NCBI GenBank assembly: GCA_947453125.1
Contig: CANGGC010000248.1
Coordinates: forward strand, 1-5,153
Direction of reading: 5' to 3'
Source: Planctomycetaceae bacterium
GTDB lineage: Bacteria; Planctomycetota; Planctomycetia; Pirellulales; UBA1268
Length of the DNA stretch: 5,153 nucleotides
Shown here: positions 1 through 5,153 of the stretch, one piece after another
Position numbering within the stretch: the first letter of the stretch is position 1
How the letters are laid out: every line of letters begins with the position of its first letter
The notes under the pieces: model-generated
What the model was told of the DNA's origin: nothing
Databases searched by the model: none
Seen by the model: only the letters and a program-made list of their open reading frames with translations
Position numbers and translations under genes: made by a program

Positions 1-932
1 GGGAGCCGTTCGTAAAACACCTCGGTCTTCTCGATCGCGGGGGCCAGTCCGGCCACGGCCATGTGCTGGAGCACCCGGGTCATGACGGCATCGCGGGCCG
101 AGGCGGGAGAGAGAGGATTCCACGGCTCGATCCAGTAGCGGATCAGATACTCGATGCCCCGCTCGGTGGTGGTGTTGACGAGAACGACCGGCGAACGGTC
201 GGTGAATCCAGCCGTGCCCGCCAGCGACCGAACGCCGCCGAGGAGAATGCGTTTGGCCCGGTCGCACGGGATCCGCGGATCGAGTTCCATCGTGCACTGG
301 TATCGGGTGGCCAGACTCGGACGGGAATAGTTTGTCACGATCCCTTCCGCCAGCGTGGTGTTGGGGATGATGACGACCGTGCCGTCTTCCGTTTCGAGCA
401 TCGAGGATCGCCAGCCGATCTCGCGGACCTTCCCGGTTATGGGAGGAGTGGCGGCGGGCACTTGCACCCAATCGCCGAGCACGACGTTGCGGTCGCAATT
501 GATCGCCAACCCGGAGAAGAGATCGGAGAAAATCCCCCGGACGGCAAGGCCGAGAACCACGCCGCCGGCACCGAGCGCGGCGAGGAATCCGGCCACGCTT
601 TGATCAAACACCACCCCGACGATGATCGAGATGCCGATCAGGAAGACGACCAGCGACACCATCGTCTTGAGGATCGCCGGCACCTTGCCGCCGAGGGCTC
701 GCGAGACGAGACGGTCCCAGATGACAGCGTCAATCAGCCGATTAACGAGTTGGGCACCAGCGAGCACCGCCAGCGTCGAAAAGAGTTGACGCAGCCAGGT
801 CGTCCCCGCCTCGGTCTCAGTGATCTCGAGGAGCGATTCGAGCGGACGAGCGAGCCAGATGCCGAGCAAGCAGATGCCAACGACAGCCAAGGTGGCGACG
901 TTTGTGGCGCTGAGCTTGCGATGGGATGGCAT
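1..932 (-). CDS. MscS-family small-conductance mechanosensitive ion channel, 3' end cut by window edge
   Basis: Inner-membrane channel that opens under membrane tension to release solutes during osmotic downshock. Translating from the ATG at 932-930 gives 310 uninterrupted codons to the left edge, with no stop. Hydrophobic segments lie at about residues 11-29, 47-70 and 85-109. They are followed by a Gly/Ala-rich pore helix (about 112-145, containing GFLAALGAGGVVLGLAV), the MscS beta domain (about 150-205, with DRNVVLGDWV and an IIPN turn at 188-191) and the alpha/beta cytoplasmic cage domain (about 206-300). The order and motifs match E. coli MscS along the whole pore and cage region. A GGAG ribosome-binding site at 941-938 sits 5 bases before the start. 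Odd points: residue 132 in the pore helix is Arg where E. coli has Gln, and a short Pro/Ala-rich insertion (residues 159-165) lies in the beta domain. The C-terminus is outside the window, so an extra C-terminal domain cannot be excluded. It is divergent from the SYLF gene. Confidence 0.93.
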   Translation of the reverse strand, partial: MPSHRKLSATNVATLAVVGICLLGIWLARPLESLLEITETEAGTTWLRQLFSTLAVLAGAQLVNRLIDAVIWDRLVSRALGGKVPAILKTMVSLVVFLIGISIIVGVVFDQSVAGFLAALGAGGVVLGLAVRGIFSDLFSGLAINCDRNVVLGDWVQVPAATPPITGKVREIGWRSSMLETEDGTVVIIPNTTLAEGIVTNYSRPSLATRYQCTMELDPRIPCDRAKRILLGGVRSLAGTAGFTDRSPVVLVNTTTERGIEYLIRYWIEPWNPLSPASARDAVMTRVLQHMAVAGLAPAIEKTEVFYERL

Positions 933-937
933 GGGAG

Positions 938-941
938 CTCC
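938..941 (-). promoter_or_regulatory. Ribosome-binding site of the MscS gene
   Basis: On the minus strand GGAG lies 5 bases upstream of the ATG at 932. It supports this start over any upstream extension, because the protein then begins just before the first hydrophobic segment. GGAG is part of the palindrome GGAGCTCC, which could fold locally and weaken access. Confidence 0.55.
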
Positions 942-1102
942 GCGGAAGAAACAAGCAGCCGACCCATGTCGCACCCAGAGGTGCTTTCAATCCCGCCCAA
1001 GTCCGGACGGGCCAGTTCGCCCAGCTCCCGTGTGGCCTTTGGGGTAACGGGACAGCGTAACAAAAAAAGCGGGGCGCAGAACGCTGTCTCAGTGTGTGCT
1101 GT

Positions 1103-1122
1103 GCGTGTGAGCGGCGTGTGAG
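1103..1122. repeat. Short direct repeat GCGTGTGAG in divergent intergenic region
   Basis: GCGTGTGAG occurs at 1103-1111 and again at 1114-1122, an 11-base period that is about one helical turn. It is preceded by further TGTG units (1091-1102). Two half-sites on the same face of the helix would suit a regulator binding in tandem, but the repeat is short and no promoter has been placed next to it. Confidence 0.35.
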
Positions 1123-1281
1123 GTGGCCAGTTTTGCCCGTGTTTTAAGCCCTTTCGCGGCGGTGGCACCGGCCGATGGAGGGGCTCCGGGCATGGCGCCG
1201 CCACGCCAGAAGGGCCTCTCAATCGGCGGTCGGCGATCGGGGGCTCGCGGCAGCCTTGGGGGAGGGAAACTGGCGTCGACC

Positions 1282-1298
1282 GGGAGGGGGGGGCGGGG
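1282..1298 (+). promoter_or_regulatory. Putative G-quadruplex in the SYLF gene leader
   Basis: The plus strand reads GGG-A-G8-C-GGGG here, which satisfies the four-tract G3+ quadruplex pattern with 1- to 2-base loops. It ends 46 bases before the SYLF start codon. A C5 run at 1305-1309 could instead pair with the G-tracts (for example 1295-1298 with 1305-1308, loop TACGAT), giving a competing hairpin. The pattern is directly visible. A regulatory role is inference, and G-rich runs do arise by chance in GC-rich DNA. Confidence 0.4.
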
Positions 1299-1332
1299 TA
1301 CGATCCCCCACTCTCAAGAATGCTTCCGCGCG

Positions 1333-1338
1333 AAAGGA
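1333..1338 (+). promoter_or_regulatory. Ribosome-binding site that decides the SYLF start
   Basis: AAAGGA lies 6 bases upstream of the ATG at 1345, an ideal spacing. It favours this ATG over the in-frame GTG at 1123, and the resulting N-terminus is a complete signal peptide. Confidence 0.75.
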
Positions 1339-1344
1339 TTCGCC

Positions 1345-2493
1345 ATGGTTTCAGATGTGTGCCATCGTCGTGCCTCCCGATTCGGTTTGGGCGCGCCCGT
1401 CGGCCTGGGATCGATCGCCGCGATCCTCCTCCTCGCCCAGCCGGCCGCCGCCCAGCTGACCCCCTTCGGCCAGCCGGCCCAGCCGGTGCAGCTCCAGCAG
1501 CCGCCTTTCCAGACGATCCCCGCGGCGCCTGCTCCCGGCATCTACCAGCCGGCGCCTGGCAACTACGCCGCTCCCGGGGCGGGGCCGTCGACCTTTTCGT
1601 TTGCCGCGCCACCGCCGCAGATCGGATCGGGGGATCAGGAAGCGCAGACGGTCGTCTCGGCCAAGCAGGCGCTCGACCAATTCTTCGCCCTCCAGATGGA
1701 TTCGGTGCCCCCGGCGATGCTCCAGGCTGCCGAGGGGGTCGCGATCTTCCCCAACATGATCAAGGGGGGCTTCATCTTCGGCGTCAATTACGGCAAGGGG
1801 GTGCTCTGTGTCCGCAACCCCGACCGCAGTTGGAGCCCGCCGGTGATGGTAACGATGGGCGGCGGGAGCGTCGGCTTCCAGGCCGGCGTCCAGGCGGCTG
1901 ACATCGTGCTCGTGTTCGCCACGCCGCGCAGCCTCCAGGGAATCCTCAACGGCCAGAAGGTGACCCTCGGCGCCGATGCATCGATCGCTGCCGGGCCGGT
2001 CGGCCGCAGCGCCAACGCGGGCACGGATGCCCGTCTCGGTGCCGAGATCTATTCCTATGCCCGCAGCCGTGGGCTGTTTGCCGGCGTCTCCCTCGGTGGC
2101 AGCGATATCTCCGTCGATCACAACGCCGACTCGCTCCTCTACGGCCGCTTCAATGTCACCCCCAGCGACGTGTTCACGCTTCGTGGCTTGGCGATCCGCC
2201 CCGAAGTGCAGCAGCTCGTCGAGGATCTCAACGCCCGCTCGCGTCCCCAGCCGGTGGCCGTGACGACCGGCGCCGCCCTCCCCCAGCAGGCCCTGACGCC
2301 GTTCGGAGCCCAGCCGCAGGCCGTCAACCAGGCGCCGGTGGGCGTTCAGCCGGCCCCCTATCAGGCCGCCCCATATCAGCCAGCCACGGCTCAGCCCGTC
2401 CCATTTCAACCCACCTCGCTCCAACCCGCCTCCCAGCAGCCGGCGATCGTCCCCATCCAGGCGCCGCCGCTGGTGCCGATCACTCCCCGCTGA
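1345..2493 (+). CDS. Secreted SYLF (YSC84-type) lipid-binding domain protein with Pro/Gln-rich arms
   Basis: 382 residues. The N-terminus is a signal peptide: a basic n-region (HRRASR), a hydrophobic core at about 15-31 and a likely cleavage after PAAA (residue 36, before QLTPFG), so the protein should leave the cytoplasm. Residues 37-95 are Pro/Gln/Ala-rich. The SYLF domain spans about 103-270 and shows the family hallmarks in order: GVAIFP, IKGGFIFGVNYGKGVL, WSPPV, GGGSVGFQAGVQAADIVLVF, LGADASIAAGPVGR, AEIYSYARSRGLFAGVSL and a closing LLYG. A linker to about 300 leads into a second Pro/Gln-rich tail (about 300-382) with repeated PYQ/PFQ/LQP units. The phrase LTPFG occurs at both arms (38-42 and 317-321). 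SYLF domains bind phosphoinositides in eukaryotes; the bacterial role is poorly known and likely membrane- or envelope-related. The gene stands alone, divergent from MscS and convergent with the GT10 gene. The family call is firm; the function is not. Confidence 0.93.
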   Translation: MVSDVCHRRASRFGLGAPVGLGSIAAILLLAQPAAAQLTPFGQPAQPVQLQQPPFQTIPAAPAPGIYQPAPGNYAAPGAGPSTFSFAAPPPQIGSGDQEAQTVVSAKQALDQFFALQMDSVPPAMLQAAEGVAIFPNMIKGGFIFGVNYGKGVLCVRNPDRSWSPPVMVTMGGGSVGFQAGVQAADIVLVFATPRSLQGILNGQKVTLGADASIAAGPVGRSANAGTDARLGAEIYSYARSRGLFAGVSLGGSDISVDHNADSLLYGRFNVTPSDVFTLRGLAIRPEVQQLVEDLNARSRPQPVAVTTGAALPQQALTPFGAQPQAVNQAPVGVQPAPYQAAPYQPATAQPVPFQPTSLQPASQQPAIVPIQAPPLVPITPR

Positions 2494-2526
2494 CGCTCCT
2501 GCCCCGGTGACGACGCTCCTGCGGGG
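2492..2526. repeat. Direct repeat and short inverted repeat at the convergent SYLF/GT10 junction
   Basis: GACGCTCCTGC occurs at 2492-2502 and 2512-2522, a 20-base period in a 35-base gap; the first copy overlaps the SYLF stop codon. CCCCG (2502-2506) can pair with CGGGG (2522-2526) across a 15-base loop. There is no T-tract on either strand, so a classical intrinsic terminator is not supported. It may be a weak bidirectional transcription barrier or a small duplication. Confidence 0.35.
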
Positions 2527-2528
2527 AC

Positions 2529-3554
2529 TCACGTTCCTCGAGCCGACCATTTCCTGATCTGCCGTCTGAGGCGGTGGCCGACGCTTGCCACGGCCGCAGG
2601 CACCCGATGGAGCCGCAGGCTCCGCGCCACGCTCCGCCGCCGGGCGACGGGATCGATCGGCGTCGTGAAGATCGTCGCGAAGCGATCGAGGATCCGCGTC
2701 GTGTCGGCGCAGGGGGGAACGGCGTTGCCCCGAAACCAGGGCCGCGCGAGGACCTCGGCGAGGAGCGATGGATCGCGATCGACCGCCACGACCCGGTCGA
2801 CGAGGTCGTCGAGCGATGGCGAATCGTGGGCGGAGAGGAAGCTCGTGGTGTCGAAGTCGCGCCCCACGAGTGGGTCGCCCCAGTAGATCGGGATCGAGTT
2901 CACGAGCATCGGCTCGAGCACCTTCTCGGTCGTGTAGCCGGGGAACGATTCATTCTCGAAGGCGATCGTGAACCGGCAGTCGGCGAGGAACGCCCGCTTG
3001 TCGGCGACCCGGCCGCCGACGTTGTTGAACAGCTTTCCGCCGGAGTCGACGGGGCGGTAGCGAGAGAGCTTGTGGAAGAAGTCGTTGCGGGTGCGGCAGA
3101 GGGGATTGGAGACGACGAACGCGCAAAACCTCGTCTTCCCGGCCACGATCCCCGCGACGTCAACGACCGGCGGCTTCACGAGCGCTCTGGCGTCGGCGTA
3201 GAGCACCCACAGGGGGAGGCGGAGATGCCGGGGGTGGGAGTCATGGCGAAACGTGAACGCCCAGTCGCAATTGAGCCAGTCGGGGCCGACGTTTTCCCCG
3301 GTGAAAAATATCCGCGTGCAGTCGTGGTCGAGAAACTCCTTCCTCCGGCTCCCGACGGTCGTGTAGAGGATGAAGTCGGGATCGGCATCCTGATCGATCC
3401 GCCAGTGGGGCGCGAGGAGCCGGGTGAAGAAGTTGTCGCGCGGATCGAAGCCGTCCCAAAAGCCGATGAAGCGGATTCGGACGACGGGCCGGTCAGCGAC
3501 GCCCGCGGGGGGCGGGAAATCGACGGAAGGGGCCGGCGTGAGGTCGGTCGTCAT
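2529..3554 (-). CDS. GT10 family glycosyltransferase (alpha-1,3/4-fucosyltransferase type)
   Basis: 341 residues, GT-B fold family that normally transfers fucose from GDP-fucose to a GlcNAc or Glc unit of a surface glycan. No signal peptide or membrane span, so it probably acts at the cytoplasmic face on lipid-linked glycan. Visible family features: DPDFILYTTVGS (58-69), IFFTGEN (82-88), SNPLCRTRNDFF (149-160) and the signature FTIAFENESFPGYTTEK (195-211), followed by IPIYWGDPLVGRDF (221-234). The last blocks align closely with Helicobacter pylori FucT. The donor-site Glu of TGEN, Arg156, Tyr207, Glu210 and Lys211 are all present. The C-terminal 39 residues (303-341) hold about 12 Arg/Lys, like the basic membrane-docking tail of Helicobacter enzymes, but without their heptad repeats. 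ATG at 3554 has only a weak GGGGA (10 bases away). It lies 67 bases after the GT8-like gene on the same strand, probably co-transcribed. Some GT10 members may use other GDP-sugars, so the donor is not certain. Confidence 0.9.
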   Translation of the reverse strand: MTTDLTPAPSVDFPPPAGVADRPVVRIRFIGFWDGFDPRDNFFTRLLAPHWRIDQDADPDFILYTTVGSRRKEFLDHDCTRIFFTGENVGPDWLNCDWAFTFRHDSHPRHLRLPLWVLYADARALVKPPVVDVAGIVAGKTRFCAFVVSNPLCRTRNDFFHKLSRYRPVDSGGKLFNNVGGRVADKRAFLADCRFTIAFENESFPGYTTEKVLEPMLVNSIPIYWGDPLVGRDFDTTSFLSAHDSPSLDDLVDRVVAVDRDPSLLAEVLARPWFRGNAVPPCADTTRILDRFATIFTTPIDPVARRRSVARSLRLHRVPAAVASVGHRLRRQIRKWSARGT

Positions 3555-3618
3555 CGGGCGGTTTTCCCCGCGGCATGGGCGGAGGGCCGTCCACGCCTGG
3601 AAGCGTCTGGCCAGTGTG

Positions 3619-3635
3619 GGCTCATCCGGTGAGCC
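3619..3635. repeat. Perfect 6-bp hairpin over the stop codon of the GT8-like gene
   Basis: GGCTCA-TCCGG-TGAGCC forms a perfect 6-bp stem with a 5-base loop and includes the stop codon (3624-3622). No T-run follows on the minus strand, so it is not an intrinsic terminator. It could slow ribosomes or protect RNA ends between the two glycosyltransferase genes, or be chance. Confidence 0.3.
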
Positions 3636-4575
3636 AACGTTTCAATCGACTGCCAGCCTGCCACGCCAGGACACCGGCATCCTGGAGGCAGTCCTGCACA
3701 TATCCCGACCAATCACCGTGGCGCCGACAGTAGCGACGGTGATCCCGCCGCCACAGGGAAGCACACACCGCGCGGCCCGGGAGGGGAATCGGCCCAGGAC
3801 GTGGACACCCGGCCCAGTGAATCGCGACCCACTTGAGGGGATCGGTGGAATCGTCGTTTCTGTAATGGGTCAGCTCGTCGCAGCCTCCCCAGGAGTAGAG
3901 ATCGTCGAGCCATTCGACCCTCGTGCCTGACGCGTAGGCGGCGAGGAAGTAGGAGAGGAATCCCTGGTCGGTGTAGAAGGGGCCGGAACGCATGCCGGTC
4001 ATGGGGCCCATTCCATGCTCGGCATAGAACAGCTTGCCCCGGGCGAAGACGTCCAGAAAGGTTTCGTGATCGATGGCATTCCTGGAAGCCGAAAACTCGC
4101 CGCTGTTGAGAAGGTGCCCTTCGCGCCAATCGAAAGCCGGGTCAAACGAGGCGAGCGCAGCGACGTCCCCTGTCATCGCCTCGAAGTACCGTTTCCGCGA
4201 CGATTCGTCGGATGCTTCCAGCTTTTTCCGCGTGCTCGATCGCCGGTTCGCCATCACGAACGGTCCCTCTGCCGCCGCGATGGTGTCGAGGTAGGGCTTG
4301 AGGTCACGGAGGACGAGTTGGTCTGCATCCATATGCACGAACCGCTCCGCCGGACCCCAGAACGCCCGCAGTTTCTTGTAATAGCGGTCGAGTTCCAAAA
4401 CGCGTGGATCGGTCGGACGCCACACCGGATGGCCGAACATCTCATCGCCGGGGTAGTCGTCGTCGGGGATCACGTAGATCAGCGGCGACCGCAGATGGTC
4501 CTCGATGCTCGCGATCAGGGCCTTGGCGAGCCGGTAGTCGGACCGCATCGTGCTGACGTAGATCGCGACGGTCAT
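3622..4575 (-). CDS. GT-A fold glycosyltransferase, GT8-like
   Basis: 317 residues from the ATG at 4575. This start is preferred over an ATG at 4644 because it opens directly with the first Rossmann strand (MTVAIYVSTMRSDYRLAKAL), has a GAG 6 bases upstream and avoids a 49-base overlap with the gene before it. Features of a nucleotide-sugar transferase: the metal-binding DxD at 83-85 (FVHMDADQLVLRDL), LNSGEF (156-161, the N-x-G position that GT8 enzymes show as NAG), YTDQGFLSYF (201-210) and AIHWAGCPRPG (251-261). The last resembles the GT8 HxxGxxKPW motif with Arg for Lys and no Trp. No signal or membrane segment, so a cytoplasmic enzyme needing Mn2+ or a similar metal. Residues 275-317 are basic and partly amphipathic and could dock on the membrane. 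Donor and acceptor cannot be read from the sequence. The fold and DxD are clear, while assignment to GT8 proper rather than a neighbouring uncharacterised GT-A family is tentative. It sits 20 bases after the Nramp-like gene. Confidence 0.8.
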   Translation of the reverse strand: MTVAIYVSTMRSDYRLAKALIASIEDHLRSPLIYVIPDDDYPGDEMFGHPVWRPTDPRVLELDRYYKKLRAFWGPAERFVHMDADQLVLRDLKPYLDTIAAAEGPFVMANRRSSTRKKLEASDESSRKRYFEAMTGDVAALASFDPAFDWREGHLLNSGEFSASRNAIDHETFLDVFARGKLFYAEHGMGPMTGMRSGPFYTDQGFLSYFLAAYASGTRVEWLDDLYSWGGCDELTHYRNDDSTDPLKWVAIHWAGCPRPGPIPLPGRAVCASLWRRDHRRYCRRHGDWSGYVQDCLQDAGVLAWQAGSRLKRWLTG

Positions 4576-4595
4576 GGCATTCTCGTGGCTCGTGG

Positions 4596-5153
4596 TCACG
4601 CCGCAGCGGCGAGGAGCGTTGCGATCCGCTGCCAGAGCGTCCACAGGCCGATGATGATGAAGCCGGCCGATGAGGTGACCAGGAGGATGTCCCAGGCGCG
4701 GCCCGGCCGCAGCCTGGGGTCGAGCGCCCGCCAGCGGAACCAGATCACCGCCACGCCGAGGGCGGCGAGCATCATCGCCTGTGCGGCGCCGCTGGCAAGC
4801 ACCATTGCCACAGGCTCCTGGATCAGCAGCGCCAGGACCATTGCCACCAGGGGCCAGGCCGTGGAGAGCCGCCGGTTCCAGGTGGTTCGCGAGGCATCGT
4901 CGCCGGGCAACCGACCGGCGAGGATGAGGCCGTCAACGACCATCCGCGCGTTGCCCGCCGCAGCGACAAAGAGGGTCGAATAGAGGACGGCAAAGGCGCC
5001 GATCAGAAAGGCACCATTGGCCCAGGGGCCGATCGCCGGCCCGAACACGGGGGCGTACATCGCCCCGAGCGTTCGCACCATCTCGCCCCCCTCCGGTTTC
5101 AGGCCGAGCCTGCCGAGGGTGGCGGCGCCGAGGAGGTAGAAGGCAACGGTGAC
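4596..5153 (-). CDS. Nramp-like divalent metal transporter, C-terminal part (5' end beyond window)
   Basis: 185 codons are open from the right edge to the stop at 4598-4596. An internal ATG at 5081 is not the true start, because the 24 codons before it are in frame and encode the end of a membrane helix (VTVAFYLLGAATLG). Further hydrophobic segments lie at about residues 44-66 (GAFLIGAFAVLYSTLFVAAAG), 97-115, 118-140 and 154-180 of the visible part. The short charged linker around 81-96 (LPGDDASRTTWNRR) fits a cytoplasmic loop. The segment around AFAVLYSTLFVAAAGNARMVVDGL looks like the late helices of bacterial, especially planctomycete, Nramp-type transporters. The diagnostic metal-site motifs (DPGN in helix 1, MPH in helix 6) would be outside the window, so the substrate cannot be checked, and another LeuT-fold transporter remains possible. 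It is upstream of and probably co-transcribed with the two glycosyltransferase genes. Confidence 0.65.
   Translation of the reverse strand, partial: VTVAFYLLGAATLGRLGLKPEGGEMVRTLGAMYAPVFGPAIGPWANGAFLIGAFAVLYSTLFVAAAGNARMVVDGLILAGRLPGDDASRTTWNRRLSTAWPLVAMVLALLIQEPVAMVLASGAAQAMMLAALGVAVIWFRWRALDPRLRPGRAWDILLVTSSAGFIIIGLWTLWQRIATLLAAAA

Larger units (their letters stand above)
933..1344. other. Divergent intergenic region between MscS and SYLF genes
   Basis: This 412-base stretch must contain the promoters for both flanking genes, but I cannot place a convincing -35/-10 pair on either strand. Seen here: an A7 run (T7 on the minus strand) near 1062-1068 beside two GTAAC copies; a TGTG-rich stretch with a 9-base direct repeat (1103-1122); three tandem 7-mers of the form TCGGSGN at 1223-1243; and strong G-tracts at 1258-1266 and 1282-1298. 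An open frame on the plus strand starting with GTG at 1123 runs in frame into the SYLF gene. Its 74 extra codons encode low-complexity Gly/Arg/Pro-rich sequence ahead of a good ribosome-binding site and signal peptide, so I read it as untranslated leader. Confidence 0.7.

Noticed and set aside
1040..1070. Possible promoter around the A7 run and the paired GTAAC copies
   Set aside because: No -35/-10 pair with a 16-18 base spacing could be placed on either strand, and the GTAAC copies are direct, not inverted.
63..1121. Plus-strand open frame of 352 codons
   Set aside because: It is antisense to the MscS gene. Its product is rich in Arg, Glu, Asp and His with no domain, whereas the minus strand reads as a complete MscS pore and cage. 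High GC keeps the opposite frame open.
1123..1344. N-terminal extension of the SYLF gene from a GTG at 1123
   Set aside because: The 74 extra residues are low-complexity, would bury the signal peptide, and lack a clear ribosome-binding site. AAAGGA six bases before 1345 is far better.
734..1612. Minus-strand open frame of 292 codons spanning the intergenic region
   Set aside because: Arg/Pro/Ser-rich, overlaps both the MscS start and the SYLF signal peptide, and has no family resemblance.
1351..2550. Minus-strand open frame of 399 codons opposite the SYLF gene
   Set aside because: Its composition is His/Arg/Gly/Asp-rich with no recognisable domain. It mirrors the codon bias of the SYLF gene.
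2574..3632. Plus-strand open frame of 352 codons opposite the GT10 gene
   Set aside because: Charged low-complexity product without motifs, while the minus strand carries the full GT10 signature. A shadow frame.
4576..4644. Longer start for the GT8-like gene at 4644
   Set aside because: It would overlap the transporter gene by 49 bases and add 23 residues ahead of the first Rossmann strand. The start at 4575 has better context.
4015..4983. Plus-strand open frame of 322 codons over the GT8-like and Nramp-like genes
   Set aside because: It crosses two minus-strand genes and their junction, and shows no domain.

Overview
The window is GC-rich throughout (G/C at most third codon positions) and holds five protein-coding genes, two of them cut by the window edges. 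I see no RNA gene, mobile element, CRISPR array or replication origin. The gene types (a SYLF-domain exported protein with Pro/Gln-rich arms, an MscS channel, Nramp-like transport, surface glycosyltransferases), the high GC and the variable Shine-Dalgarno strength fit an environmental Gram-negative bacterium. I lean towards Planctomycetota (Pirellulales-like), but that is an inference from style and not a proven assignment.

Layout. Positions 1-932 (minus) carry most of an MscS-type mechanosensitive channel gene whose 3' end lies beyond the left edge. Positions 933-1344 are a 412-base divergent intergenic region with G-rich tracts and short direct repeats. It serves as 5' region for the channel gene on one side and for the SYLF gene on the other. 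Positions 1345-2493 (plus) encode a secreted SYLF (YSC84-type) protein. A 35-base convergent junction follows. Positions 2529-5153 (minus) look like one transcription unit, read right to left: the 3' part of an Nramp-like metal transporter gene, a GT-A fold (GT8-like) glycosyltransferase, and a GT10 (alpha-1,3-fucosyltransferase type) glycosyltransferase. The gaps between these genes are 20 and 67 bases.

How they may work together. The two glycosyltransferases are the only pair with an obvious shared job: successive or parallel sugar additions to a cell-surface glycan, with the GT10 enzyme probably using GDP-fucose or a related GDP-sugar. The Nramp-like gene just upstream may share their transcript. 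It may supply divalent metal, which GT-A enzymes with a DxD motif need, but this link is speculative. The SYLF protein and the MscS channel are both envelope proteins, transcribed divergently; nothing in the sequence ties them to the glycosyltransferases.

I did not find a convincing undescribed system. The items most worth a second look are the two-armed architecture of the SYLF protein with a motif shared by both arms, the fucosyltransferase/GT8-like pair behind a transporter, a putative G-quadruplex in the SYLF leader, and an Arg in place of the usual Gln in the channel's pore helix.
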